NCBI GenBank assembly: GCA_034766995.1
Contig: CM068316.1
Span: 14,153,000 to 14,216,999 of the forward strand
Length of the DNA: 64,000 nt
Direction: 5' to 3'
Source: Acanthacorydalis orientalis
Lineage: Eukaryota > Arthropoda > Insecta > Megaloptera > Corydalidae
Under the pieces are notes generated by a model that did not search any database, was not told the origin of the DNA, and saw only the letters and a list, made by a program, of their open reading frames with translations. Position numbers and translations under genes: made by a program. Positions 24,259 through 34,969 of this stretch are shown piece after piece. Numbering within the stretch: position 1 is the first letter of the stretch; each line of letters opens with the position of its first letter.

Positions 24259-24829
24259 TAAGGTTGGTAGGAAAATAATTGCGGGTTTTGTTTTCTAAAT
24301 TCTAACTTTAATTTTTTTCAATGAAAGTGTCATTTCATTGTATCCGTGTTAATATAATAATATCATTTTAAAGTACACATTTCGGTCTGTATTTTGGTAA
24401 TATCGACTTGGGTTTTATTATTAATTTTGCTTTAAATTATGCTACTGAATTAAAAATGGAAAAGACACAAATAAGTGCAATTTTTTGCATGAGTTCAAAA
24501 CAGGTGGTAAAGCAGCAGAACTGCTCCAAAACTGAATGATGCTTTTTGTATGGGTACTGTTAAGGAAATTACGGTGCAATGGTGGTTCCAAAAATTTGTA
24601 CTGGGGACGAGAGCGTTGAAAATGAAGAAGGTCGCGGGCGTCCTTCTTCGGTTTATAACGACCAACTGAAAGCGTTAGTGGAATCAAAACCACACACAAC
24701 AATTCGAGAACTTACACAAAAGTTATGTTTAAGTCATCCAACAGTTCTAGTAAACTTAAAACTACTTAAATTAAAAAAAATGTATGAATTTGAGGGTGAT
24801 AAACCGCAATTATTTTTCTACTAGAGTAA
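24259..24829 (+). mobile_element. Cecropia-type mariner, HTH-only deletion derivative (copy E, about 571 bp)
   Basis: Begins TAAGGTTGGTAGGAAAATAA directly against a (TA)n tract and ends TTTTTCTACTAGAGTAA before TA. It retains an ATG at the expected start (24456): MEKTQISAIF, then a one-base slip in the oligo-T run. The rest of the DNA-binding domain reads TGGKAA, TVKEITVQWWFQKFVLG, DESVENEEGRGRPSS, YNDQLKALVESK, HTTIRELTQKLCLSHPTVL and KKMYEFEGDKPQLFFY. The last residues are encoded by the terminal repeat itself, showing that the deletion removed everything from the end of the HTH region to the 3' end. The 81-codon open frame (24579-24824) is the second half of this remnant. Confidence 0.88.
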
Positions 24830-25825
24830 TATATATACTGTTTCTGATATATGAAGTGTATAATTTTATGTATGAAGTTAATAATTAATTTTCTATCAAA
24901 TTTTACTCCAGGATATGTAACGAAGTTAAAACGTATGGTACCATTACATTAAATAATTATTTTCATGGTAAGTCTTCTTTTAGTAAAAATAAATATCTTA
25001 ATTTTGTCATATTTTACTACCCTTATATGATTTTTTTTTTAAAAATAAAAAAGAATAGCGTTTAATTAACATCTGATCTATTAATATATCATATAAAAAT
25101 ATGAATCATTTGAGACACTAAAGAACGACTGAATTCGGAGAAAAATCCAAGTAGGTAAATCTAAAAACGTTTCAAACTATTGTACGGTTTTTAATAAAAA
25201 TGTAAAATCATAAAACTTATTTAAAATCTAAACTATCTTAAACTGTGTATAAAAAGTTTATTATGTTAACTGTTATTTAACTTTTTATTTCCTATAAATA
25301 TGAAATATAATACACAAAAAAAATCTGTTATATTGTCAGATATTTTTATAATTATTCATATTTTTTTACTATAATATTTATTCACATAAATATAATATTA
25401 ACATTTATTGTTTTTATAATTAGTAGTTTTTATTTTCTTTTTTAATGAAGAAAATATATTTACCGTTTTAAAAAGTGTATAAATACAATTTTCTTCTACA
25501 TATTTTTAACTATTTATAAAGAAATAAGATCACAGTACGGATTGTTGTTGACAGATTATTTGTACAAATTACTTTCTTAAATCTCTATAGAGTTCCTCAA
25601 TGACACTTTATGAATAGACTAGTCAATTAAAATAGCATATTGTATGTTTTGTGGACTATTTTTAAACTAATACATTATTACTTCTTAAATTTATTTATAA
25701 AAGTGGTTCATTATCTTTTATAGTTATTTCTAGTGCTTAATAAACATATTAAGCTTTATAAATTTTCTATTAAACACTAATGGACTATTTAGTTGATGAT
25801 TTTTAATAAGAATTAATAAATTAAG

Positions 25826-25883
<58 letters not shown>

Positions 25884-26338
25884 ATCTTAGAACAGTATTC
25901 AATAAAAAGTTTTTGCTACAAATTTTGATATTTTCTTTTAATTCCTACTTGATATAAACTATCATTCATAATATCAATTAAATGAAAAGTAATATTAATA
26001 TATGAATAAGAACTGTATACGAATAAGGTACTACATGTTTCATACAGTTTATCAAAGATAAAATCAGATTTTTTCATATTTATATGATTACTGTATTTAT
26101 TATACTGGAAACTAGAATATTTCCTTAAACATTTTAAAATTTTTTCCATATATACATTGCATTAGTGAAATTTTATTTTTTTATTTTTCTACCTAAAATG
26201 GGTTTAATATAATTATTTATCATTGATAATAATTTTGTTTGAAATATGTAACTTGTTAAATGATTTTTACATACAATACTGATAAGACGAACATCAGTAC
26301 TTAAATGGAAACTAGTTGTAAATAATGAGTCTTATATA
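24830..26338. other. AT-rich DNA without recognisable gene
   Basis: A (TA)n tract spans 25830-25881. The minus ORF at 25916-26149 (77 codons, Lys/Ser/Tyr-rich) has no recognisable motif and is probably chance. Confidence 0.5.
25830..25881. repeat. (TA)n microsatellite
   Basis: Uninterrupted TA run of about 50 bp. Confidence 0.95.
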
Positions 26339-26537
26339 GGGTGATTACACTTAGGCTTCCACACGAAAGTATTAAAAAAATCTCAAAAATAATAAAAAAA
26401 AACATGTTATCCCCCATAAGAATTTTAGTTTAATTGTATTGAATTGAACTAAAATACTAAATAAAAAATAATATGATTTTTTTCAACCCCTGCGATCTCT
26501 TTCAATACTTCCATGTGGAACCTAAATTGAATCACTC
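26339..26537. mobile_element. MITE with about 39-bp terminal inverted repeats
   Basis: The left end GGGTGATTACACTTAGGCTT then CCACACGAAAGTATT matches the inverse of the right end, GAGTGATTCAATTTAGGTT then CCACATGGAAGTATT. Both are bracketed by TATA, consistent with a TA target duplication. Length is about 199 bp with no coding capacity. GGGTGATTC-type ends are common in Tc1/mariner-related MITEs. The autonomous partner is not evident in the window. Confidence 0.85.
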
Positions 26538-27240
26538 TATATTAACACTTGTCTTTATAATATTAACAAAAATTCACTAACAAATATTAGAATCTATACT
26601 CTACTTGTTGTAAAAATAGAAATATCGCTTTTTTGTAGAAGAAACTAATTCCAATATTACTTTGTAACTAGTTAGTTACGGTTTAAAAATATAACTGTTT
26701 AGACTAAGAACTACTTTGAGTGTTATTTATATGTATGTTATATATATATATATATTTATGTGTGTGTATGCATCTGTGGTCTAAAATATAATTTGAGATT
26801 CTTTATACCTGGTTTGAACTATATTAATTCTTAAAATTGAACAATACCAATCTTATCATGATAATAAGAAATATATTTGGAATTCAACGATTATTTTGAA
26901 CATTGTTTAATACATATAGAAAAAAAATCATAATGCACTGCTTATTGCTTCTTGAATTGAACAAATATATAAATATCACATAATCTTAAATAAATATGTT
27001 GATTTTAATTGATATTCCTTATTAGAATAACTTAGAAGAAAGTAATTCGTAAAGGTAAAATAAAGTAAGAAAGGATTATATGTTTGAATGACGATCTACT
27101 ATAGATGATAGTATTAATAATTAAATTCATCTCTCATCAAACAAACCATAAAATTTTTGATCAAAAATTTTGCTTATTCCTATTTTGATGGAGATATAAT
27201 TTTCAGAGTGGTAAGGTGAGAAATGTAAATCTCTCTCTCT

Positions 27241-27314
<74 letters not shown>

Positions 27315-27332
27315 TGTGTGTATATATATATG

Positions 27333-27363
<31 letters not shown>

Positions 27364-27412
27364 GTATATATTTATATGTATATATTTATATGTATATATT
27401 ATATATAGGTAT

Positions 27413-27461
<49 letters not shown>

Positions 27462-27668
27462 CACTATCAATATTTAAATGCACATAAACAACAATCAAAA
27501 ATGATCAAAAATCCGTTATTAAACTTCTTTATGTGAAAATTCTTGTAGTTTAATGTATGATGTGAAGTGAGAGTTGATAAGATCGAATAAGAAAAAATCG
27601 CTTGTGAAAGTACATTTAACCATATTGTCAGAACTTTATTGTAACAAAAATTTTCCTAAGCAAAGTAG
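26538..27668. other. AT-rich DNA and long microsatellite
   Basis: Includes the 27241-27456 TA/TG array, preceded by a short CTCTCTCT run. No gene is seen before the ORF at 27669. Confidence 0.6.
27241..27456. repeat. Compound (TA)n microsatellite, about 215 bp
   Basis: Long TA runs separated by TGTATA, TTTATATG and GGTAT interruptions. The 106-codon plus-strand ORF over it is an artefact. Confidence 0.95.
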
Positions 27669-27944
27669 ATGGAACTTTTAAACTTTGAAATCGCTAAACA
27701 ATTACGTTGTATCACATTACAAGTGTTAAAATTGTATCAGAGTAAATGTAGTGTAAGTAAAAAGGATGCCGTTTGCCAAGACAGAAAAGAATATCAAGAG
27801 TTTTTAACCATTGCATCACAGATAAGTGTACTTTTTTTACAAAAAAGCAGAAAGAAATTGTTTTCTCCTGAAATGATGAATACTTACCTCGAAATCAATC
27901 ATTTACTAAAAGAAATCTGCATTATTGGTGAAACAGTAAATTAA
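27669..27944 (+). CDS. Unrecognised 91-codon open frame with nearby poly(A) signal
   Basis: The frame opens at ATG 27669 (context AAGTAGATGG) and closes at TAA 27942. An AATAAA lies at 27971-27976, about 27 bp after the stop. Unlike neighbouring ORFs it is not low-complexity. It has four Cys, mixed Lys/Glu/Asp, and leucine-rich stretches that could form helices (ITLQVLKLYQSK, YLEINHLLKEICI). No signal peptide or membrane segment is evident. I do not recognise the family. The pyrimidine-rich TTTTCCTAAG just upstream could be a splice acceptor, so it may be a terminal exon rather than a whole gene. A chance ORF cannot be excluded. Confidence 0.35.
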   Translation: MELLNFEIAKQLRCITLQVLKLYQSKCSVSKKDAVCQDRKEYQEFLTIASQISVLFLQKSRKKLFSPEMMNTYLEINHLLKEICIIGETVN

Positions 27945-28470
27945 TGATGTACTGTAAGTTTTTAAACCCTAATAAAACAATAATTACTGGAGGTATTGTG
28001 TCCAGCTGTCTAATTAAATATCAAAAAATATAAAAAACTGTTCATTTTAGAACAATAAACATATACTTTTTTCTTACTACTACACCATGTCACATATATA
28101 GTTATATACGGTTTATTAGTTTAGTAAGTTTGAATGAGAAATTCTCTTTTACACAATATATCTTTCTGATTTTATTGACTTAATCTAATTTTTTATACAA
28201 AAAAATGCTACATGGAAATAAGTACCTGGTTTTTGAAAATCTTAGAGGTGTAGGAAATTATTTATTATTTTTAATGGATAATTTATTTTTGTAATGGTAT
28301 CGATAAACCACAGGAACAATGTCAGACAGTTATGCTGTATTCAGACAAATTTAGTGTATGGTCAAGTTACAGGAATGAGTTTTTAGCTTATTCATGCAAG
28401 TTTAGTAGATGATCATGCTACTGGAATTAGCTACTAACTTTAACAATTAGAATTCTGTAATTATACAATC

Positions 28471-28577
28471 GAGTAGTGAGTTAAATATTTAGCAGATGGG
28501 AGAATCAAGTGTTTAGAAACTTTTCCAAACATTTATCCATCTGCTTTCCTCTTCACAAATAAATTGTTCACTCACTC
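28471..28577. repeat. Imperfect hairpin, about 107 nt
   Basis: AGCAGATGG at 28491 pairs perfectly with CCATCTGCT ending at 28545. Inside, GTGTTT pairs with AAACAT. Outside, GAGTAGTGAGTTAAATATTT can pair, with bulges, with AAATAAATTGTTCACTCACTC. The result is a long interrupted stem with a small loop. It could be a MITE or an expressed hairpin precursor. The right flank CTATA might be part of a TA target duplication, but the left flank does not match clearly. Confidence 0.5.
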
Positions 28578-28942
28578 TATAAATCATAAAAAAATTCTAA
28601 TAAAAAATATTTATTAAATAATTATTTACTATTTTTAATTGTAGCTTATACATATTTCCACGTCCATCATTTGAAAAATCGAAGGTGAAGAACAATCTGT
28701 GTTCTCTTTCCAATGTAGATTTCGATTTTAAATTTAGATAATAACTTTTCTAGTTACTAGACACTTGTAAACAATATTTTAAGTAGAAATTTTAAACTCT
28801 AATTCTCTATTGTTTTTATTTAATTTTAAAGATATGGCTCTATTAAAGTCAAGAATATAATACATTGTATTAGATTAATATTTAAAACAAAATAAAGAAT
28901 AATTTATTCTGATTGTAAAAGCGTATATTACTTTCATGTACG

Positions 28943-28945
<3 letters not shown>

Positions 28946-28982
<37 letters not shown>

Positions 28983-28994
28983 TCATATATATAC

Positions 28995-29042
<48 letters not shown>
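28946..29042. repeat. (TA)n microsatellite array, about 95 bp
   Basis: TA runs with AAAT and TACA interruptions, followed by GAGAAAGAGAGA. Confidence 0.95.
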
Positions 29043-29044
<2 letters not shown>

Positions 29045-29172
29045 AAATAGAGAAAGAGAGAATCTGCGCCAGTGAAATAGTCAATTTTAAAACCAGGCTT
29101 ATTCACTTATCGCTGGTGTGAGAGGGTATTTTAAGTGATAGATTATTAATAATTCATGGATATTTATTAAAC

Positions 29173-30220
29173 ATGAAGCAGTGGTTCAGTTCACATCGAA
29201 CGTTCGCTGTGAAATCATTTTACAAAAATGATAAATCTGCTACAATTTTCCAACAGCTATTTCGCAATCCTATAAAATTCCGCGTCGTGTACAGGTACCG
29301 ACCGCTCATATTATCAACTTATGAATTTATAAGTGTGAAGAAACTGATTCCACATTGAAATTGAAGCATCGAGGATTCAGAAGAACAGTAAGAATACCGG
29401 AAAATATTGATTGTGTTAGACTTGTAACGAGTGGCCAATGACGTTCAGCCCGTAAACAATCATCTGTATTAAACATTAGTAACACATCGGTACGTCGAAT
29501 GTTACATAAAGATTTAAATTTCTATCTGTATAAAATTTAAATTGTGATGAAAGTGAAAATGTGATTCGTAATTTATTCATGTCAAATGAAAGGCATTTTC
29601 ATTTAAATGGGTATGTATCAAACAGAATATTCGATATTGGAATGTTGAGAACCCACTTGAATCACAACTAAAGACGTTGCACAGTCCAAAAGTTACTGTA
29701 TACTATACAATTTCGACATTATCGAACCATTCTTCTTAATATGACAACGGAAAAGTCATAAACATTAACGCAGCCCTGTACACTAACATGACTACAACAT
29801 TTCCGAAGCAAGAATTAATTCGAGGTCTACAAATTATATGGTTAGAGCAAGATTGGGCAACAAGTTATACCGCTAGAATATTCATAGCTGTTGTAAGAGT
29901 GCTCTTTCCGAACCACATCATTTTTTAAAATGGAGATGTTGGTGAGCAAGATCCAGAGATTTGACGGAGTGTGATTATTTTCTTTGAGGTTACCTCAAAA
30001 CAAAATGTATATTAAGCCCATTGACTATAATATATATTGATGTCCACTCACTATCCCTGAACTTGTAAATTCAAGAAGTAATTGTGAGGATTCGATCAGA
30101 CATGTTAAGATATGTAATGGAAAATATCCGAATAACATTACAGGAATGAAATGTTGAATTGGTGTTCATCTATCAAGCGTTATTTTTAAAAAATAAAATG
30201 GCTCGATATACCTATCAAGA
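29173..30220 (+). pseudogene. Decayed Tc1/mariner-type transposase (DUF4817/DDE_3 type)
   Basis: From ATG 29173 the frame reads SHRTFAVKSFYKNDKSATIF then QQLFRNPI, matching the N-terminal DUF4817-like helix-turn-helix of a family common in insect genomes. Further remnants in order: LKHRGFRRTVRIPENIDCVR, a broken RSARKQSS, NTSVRRMLHKDLNFYLYKI, and MSNERHFHLNG, where the family has MSDEAHFHL. The first catalytic Asp is therefore Asn (29585-29587). EQDWATSYTARI keeps the second Asp (29851-29853). LTECDYFL, stop, GYLKTK keeps the third (29973-29975). The second-to-third distance is about 40 residues, longer than mariner's 34. Multiple frameshifts and stops occur. The ends were not identified. Confidence 0.85.
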
Positions 30221-30399
30221 ATATGTAAACAAAATTATGTAAAAATAAAAATTAATTTAATAACGTTTTGAAATTTTCCTGATTCACTGGCACATCATGT
30301 ATGTATGTGTATATATATTTATGTATGTATATATATATTTATGTATATATATATTTATGTATATATATATTTATGTATATATATAATAAATATATATAT

Positions 30400-30431
<32 letters not shown>

Positions 30432-30465
30432 CATAAATATATATATACATAAATATATATATATG

Positions 30466-30513
<48 letters not shown>

Positions 30514-31454
30514 TTATATATATAAATATATATGTATATATATATATAAAGAGAGAGAACAAATCTTTTACAAACATCTACTTTTCCCAAAAATTACAAA
30601 TTTAGATCGAGATATTGACACAACGATAAAAATTACTTTAATATATAAATAAAAAAATCTATTAAGAACCAATTTTGTAAAACTCATATCTTTTCTTAAA
30701 CTTTATCTAATACTAATTACTGTCTAATCTGAATTACTGCTCCTAATTACTGTCTACTACATGTTTAAAAAGTATTCCAATTAAAATTATTACCGAAACA
30801 TAGTTCTGATTATTTTTTAAATAGTTTTATATAGCCACGCTTGTTCCAGCAATAAATCTTAAATAACATCTTTATCATTACTATTTTATCTGCAATTTAT
30901 TATAATTATTAATGCGACAGTATACATTTCAGTCATAAAGTAAATGCGGTAGACGTAAAATGCGACTATTAAATTAATAATAATATAAAAGGAAACTTTA
31001 ATGCAGTAATAAATAAAAACTAGTATTATATATATATATATATATAAATATAAACAATAATTCATTAAGACAAGAATACATCAATATAATTTTAATTAAA
31101 TAATATTGTTTATTATTAACGGAAATAAAAAAATAGTACTGCACTTTTTTAATTTTTAAGACCGATATATTAACGCATAAAAAGTATACTTATAAATCAT
31201 AACGTTCAAGAAAAAATATTATAAGACAACGAAAAATCTCCCAAGAGTATAAAGTTCATCATGGATAAAACATCTACGAAAGCTTGTAGAATTTTATCTT
31301 GGAATTAAGCTCTATATAAAAAAGAAAAAGTTTTATGTGAAAAGGTGTACATATTTTACGTGTAAACATATGAAAAGTTGAACTTCTATTTTGTACTATA
31401 TTTATGTAATTTCGATTGACATTTTTGCAATATTCTCTCTTTCTCTCTCTCTTT

Positions 31455-31505
<51 letters not shown>

Positions 31506-32135
31506 AGTTATAAAATGGAAACTTGTAAAAAAGTAGAAATCGTCAATCGTAAAAACATCATTTATTCAAATACATTGTATATTTAATACATGAAATTCCG
31601 AAGGAAACAAGGTATAAATTCTACTCACAATACAAATGACTGAAAGAATGAACAAACTTTCGTTTTCACGTATAAACACAATGAATCTGAACTTTTGTCA
31701 ATGTGGCTGAACTTCGGTATCGGTCGAACGATCGTAAATTTTAAGGCTGAAGAGAGAAAAAAGTTAAAATCTCTTTGAAATACGTAACATACAAAAAAGT
31801 ACACACACATAACGAATTTTACACACGGATTTTTTTTCAATCCAATTTCTGCCATCCTTTTGTTTTATGCTAAAGAGAAAAACGAATTCAACTATATATT
31901 TTTAAGGAAACAAGAAGTATTGCTTGTTTTATAGTTTGACAAATACATACATACACACACACACATATATATATATACATTGACACACACATATATATAC
32001 ATCAAGAAATAAAAACTATGCCTTAAAAAATACAGGAAAACATAACGACCGCCCAACTGACACATATGATATTCTAAGAAAACTTAAATGTTTTACTGTG
32101 GAAATTATCTAGGCAGATTGCCAAAATATATTTTG

Positions 32136-32190
<55 letters not shown>

Positions 32191-33419
32191 ATAAAGAAGG
32201 AGACTGAAATATTCATTTAAAATAGTTGTGATTTCATAATTATTAATAATACGGGAAGCTAGTAATTAAATTTTATTGACATTCGATTCAAGCAGAGAGA
32301 TGTCACGAAATACGTGTTGAATTGAAAATATGTGACCTACTATTTAATCATCCAGTAGCTCATACAATCACAATGGCCCTATTTAAATTCTGAACTGAAT
32401 TAATGCCAAATTAAATAGAATAAACTTATTGTTTATTTTAGTAAATTATAAAAAAATGTTTTTTCATGAATAATCAGTTTTTAAAGTGAAAAATTAAATT
32501 TCAGTATTAAACAAATAAATATATTTATAATTTATATTATCTATATTAATAATTTTTCCATTTAATTCTTATTAAATATAAGACATAAAACTAATATGAC
32601 TTCTAATATAAGACATAAAATCATTTTTTAATTCGTGATTTAAGCCAAGGAAAATATAAACAAATTTCAATGAATTTTCATATATGCTTTCTATTTATAG
32701 TAATTTATATTAAAAATTAAATCATAAATTATTATTCTATCATTAAATATATTTTTAACAAATACTCACTTTCTAATATTTCTGTATGGTAATTAAGAAA
32801 GTATGTTAATAGTTTTACCATATACCAACGAATATTTTTACAAATCATCATCATCTTTACACGTTCATATTTTACCATTTAAAGAAATATTACATTCGAT
32901 TGTTATATCTCTATTACTGACATCTAATTGTGAGAAATCTTTTGAGTAATATCAATTATATCACACCTATACTTCCTATTTTATTGTTTTTTTTTCTGAA
33001 GTGACATATTTTAAATGCTTTTAAAATAAACTAAACTTTAACCTATTATGTTATCATATTTCCATTCATTCTAAAATCTCTCTTTTTATTTTCAAAAGTT
33101 TTTTACAGAAATTAAAAATTTATACATAAATAACTTTGATATAAAGCTCGTGAAGGAACTTTTTTCACTTCTATTTATTATTTAATTTACACGTACAATA
33201 TGTGTATTTCTTTTTTAATCATAAAAACTGTCTTAAATTGATATGAAATTTGTACAGAGAGATACAAAAAAAAATCATAAAATAAATGTTAATTGTGTAC
33301 CTTTAACGGAACAGAAACTTGAAACATACTTTTACTAAAAATGCAAACATACCATGAAAATCGACCAGTTTCCCTTCTATTTTCCTTAAGCAATTAAACC
33401 AAACCTTTATATATATATT
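30221..33419. other. AT-rich DNA with microsatellites
   Basis: TA arrays at 30298-30551, 31027-31050, 31455-31502 and 32135-32186, and a CA/TA tract at about 31945-32002. A near-repeat of TAATATAAGACATAAAA occurs around 32574 and 32603. The minus ORF at 31625-31855 has no recognisable motif. Confidence 0.55.
30298..30551. repeat. Compound (TA)n microsatellite, about 250 bp
   Basis: Begins with TATGTATGTGTA and TTTATGTATATA units and continues as long TA runs, ending AAAGAGAGAGA. It is the longest microsatellite in the window. Confidence 0.95.
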
Positions 33420-34170
33420 TAACGTTGCAAATGACCTCAGTCGCTGAAACATCGTTAATTTAGGATGCAGTACAAAGAGACCACGAGAAATCTATAGAAC
33501 AGAAATGGAAGTGCGTAAACGTAATTCCATCCTTTCTTTCGCGACGATTTGCGATCGTCCTGTAGAAAACTGCGTACGTCTGTATGTATATATGTACGAA
33601 ATTACCGCCATATTGCAACGCTTATTTTTAATATTCGTACCCTTTTCAGTGGAAAATTTCATCACATTTACAAACATGGCCATGTAGAAAATAAAACGTA
33701 CATGCAGTGAATACATTAATAAACATTAAATAAATAATTAGATAAGTTGTAAGTCGCTGCGATCTATTTACACAGTGAGATTTCACTTTCATGTTGTAGA
33801 GCATTTAGCATTTGCAAAAGTAATCAAAATCATTACGGGACAGTAGTATACACTACACCGGACCTATGCACACGCATTTCGAAACGGGCTATACCGTCAA
33901 ACCACGCGGTTAATGGCTTTTTCTTAATTGAAAACCCAAAGTTCCGACGAGTACGGCAGGAGTATTAACCCCACAGTCCTCTATATTGATAGGGAGAGAG
34001 TGTAATTATAACGTCATCAGATGAGATCGAACACTTTAAGGTCTATGTATTAAATCTACATTGAACGAGCATTTTGTATAGTTTGAAGTTTGATAAACAG
34101 AAATGTTTCAAAGATAAACGGAAAAATGATCGTGTACTGAGAACGAGAGGAACATAATTACACCTACATT
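33420..34170. other. Unique CpG-bearing block, possible conserved non-coding DNA
   Basis: Clearly richer in G+C and CpG than its surroundings (CTTTCGCGACGATTTGCGATCG, CCACGCGG, CCGACGAGTACGGC) and free of repeats. Open frames occur on both strands at 33492-33716 and 33505-33687. They overlap each other and neither resembles a known protein, so coding is doubtful. Compact CpG-rich islands in AT-rich insect DNA are often regulatory or exonic. Confidence 0.4.
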
Positions 34171-34380
34171 GAGTTTCTTTCATGAATTAAATAATAGCTT
34201 CATTCATACTTCAAGCAAAATAACATATTTTAACATCGACAGCAGACCTTATCATACCTTTTCTATATTTTTATTTTATAATAACCTGATTTTATTTTTT
34301 TTAAATTTTAATTAATTGTTAATAATTTCAATCAGAAATCGATGGAATATAGTTCATATTTTAAAAATCACAGAAATGAA

Positions 34381-34385
<5 letters not shown>

Positions 34386-34428
<43 letters not shown>

Positions 34429-34491
34429 ACATATATATATATATTTATATATATATATATATTTATACATAAATATTTATATATTTATTTT

Positions 34492-34522
<31 letters not shown>

Positions 34523-34552
34523 ACATATATATCTATACATACATACATATAT
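34386..34552. repeat. Compound (TA)n microsatellite
   Basis: TA runs with TTTATA and TACATA interruptions, about 165 bp. Two overlapping artefactual ORFs lie on it. Confidence 0.95.
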
Positions 34553-34821
34553 AATATTTAATTTTTTATGTATGTGTATATTTAATATTCATGTATCATA
34601 TAATAAACATTTATTTACTAATTACTTAATTTTTTTTAGGTTTAAGTTCCTTGAAGACATGTTATAATAAAAATTGATCATTATAAAAGAAAAAAAACGG
34701 TAAATGTAAACATAAAAAATTATAATTAAATATAAAATGATACATTCATGTATAATTTAAGATACATAACATTTCTAAATAAAATCTAAATATGTGTCAT
34801 TAAATAAAAAAAAAATATTAA

Positions 34822-34965
34822 CCCTTTGAAGCCGTACATGGATCTAGGAAACCAATGATATTTTCCAAAGAAACTATGGTATCCTCTTGCATGATATATT
34901 TAAAGGTCACTAATCTCTTTTTATTGAGACTAAATTTATAACTCAAAGAAAGGGTTAACAAAGGG
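34822..34965. mobile_element. piggyBac-like MITE (about 144 bp)
   Basis: Left junction TTAA|CCCTTTGAAGCCG and right junction CAAAGGG|TTAA. TTAA target duplications with CCCTTTG/CAAAGGG termini are the hallmark of piggyBac-like elements. A second AAAGGGTTAA sits 11 bp inside the right end (TTAA at 34955-34958), so the terminus is partly duplicated. No coding capacity. Confidence 0.75.
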
Positions 34966-34969
34966 TTAA

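Larger units (their letters stand above)
27945..29172. other. AT-rich DNA with hairpin and microsatellite
   Basis: Contains a hairpin (28471-28577), three short imperfect direct repeats beginning ACAGGAA/ACTGGAA at about 28310, 28369 and 28420, and a TA array at 28946-29042. Confidence 0.6.

Noticed and set aside
24442..24702. Minus-strand 86-codon ORF in mariner copy E
   Set aside because: Antisense shadow of the HTH domain; the similar minus ORF at 47788-47997 in copy F is the same shadow.
33492..33716. Overlapping ORFs on both strands in the CpG-bearing block as a host gene
   Set aside because: Neither has recognisable motifs, splice context or a poly(A) signal; kept only as a composition finding.
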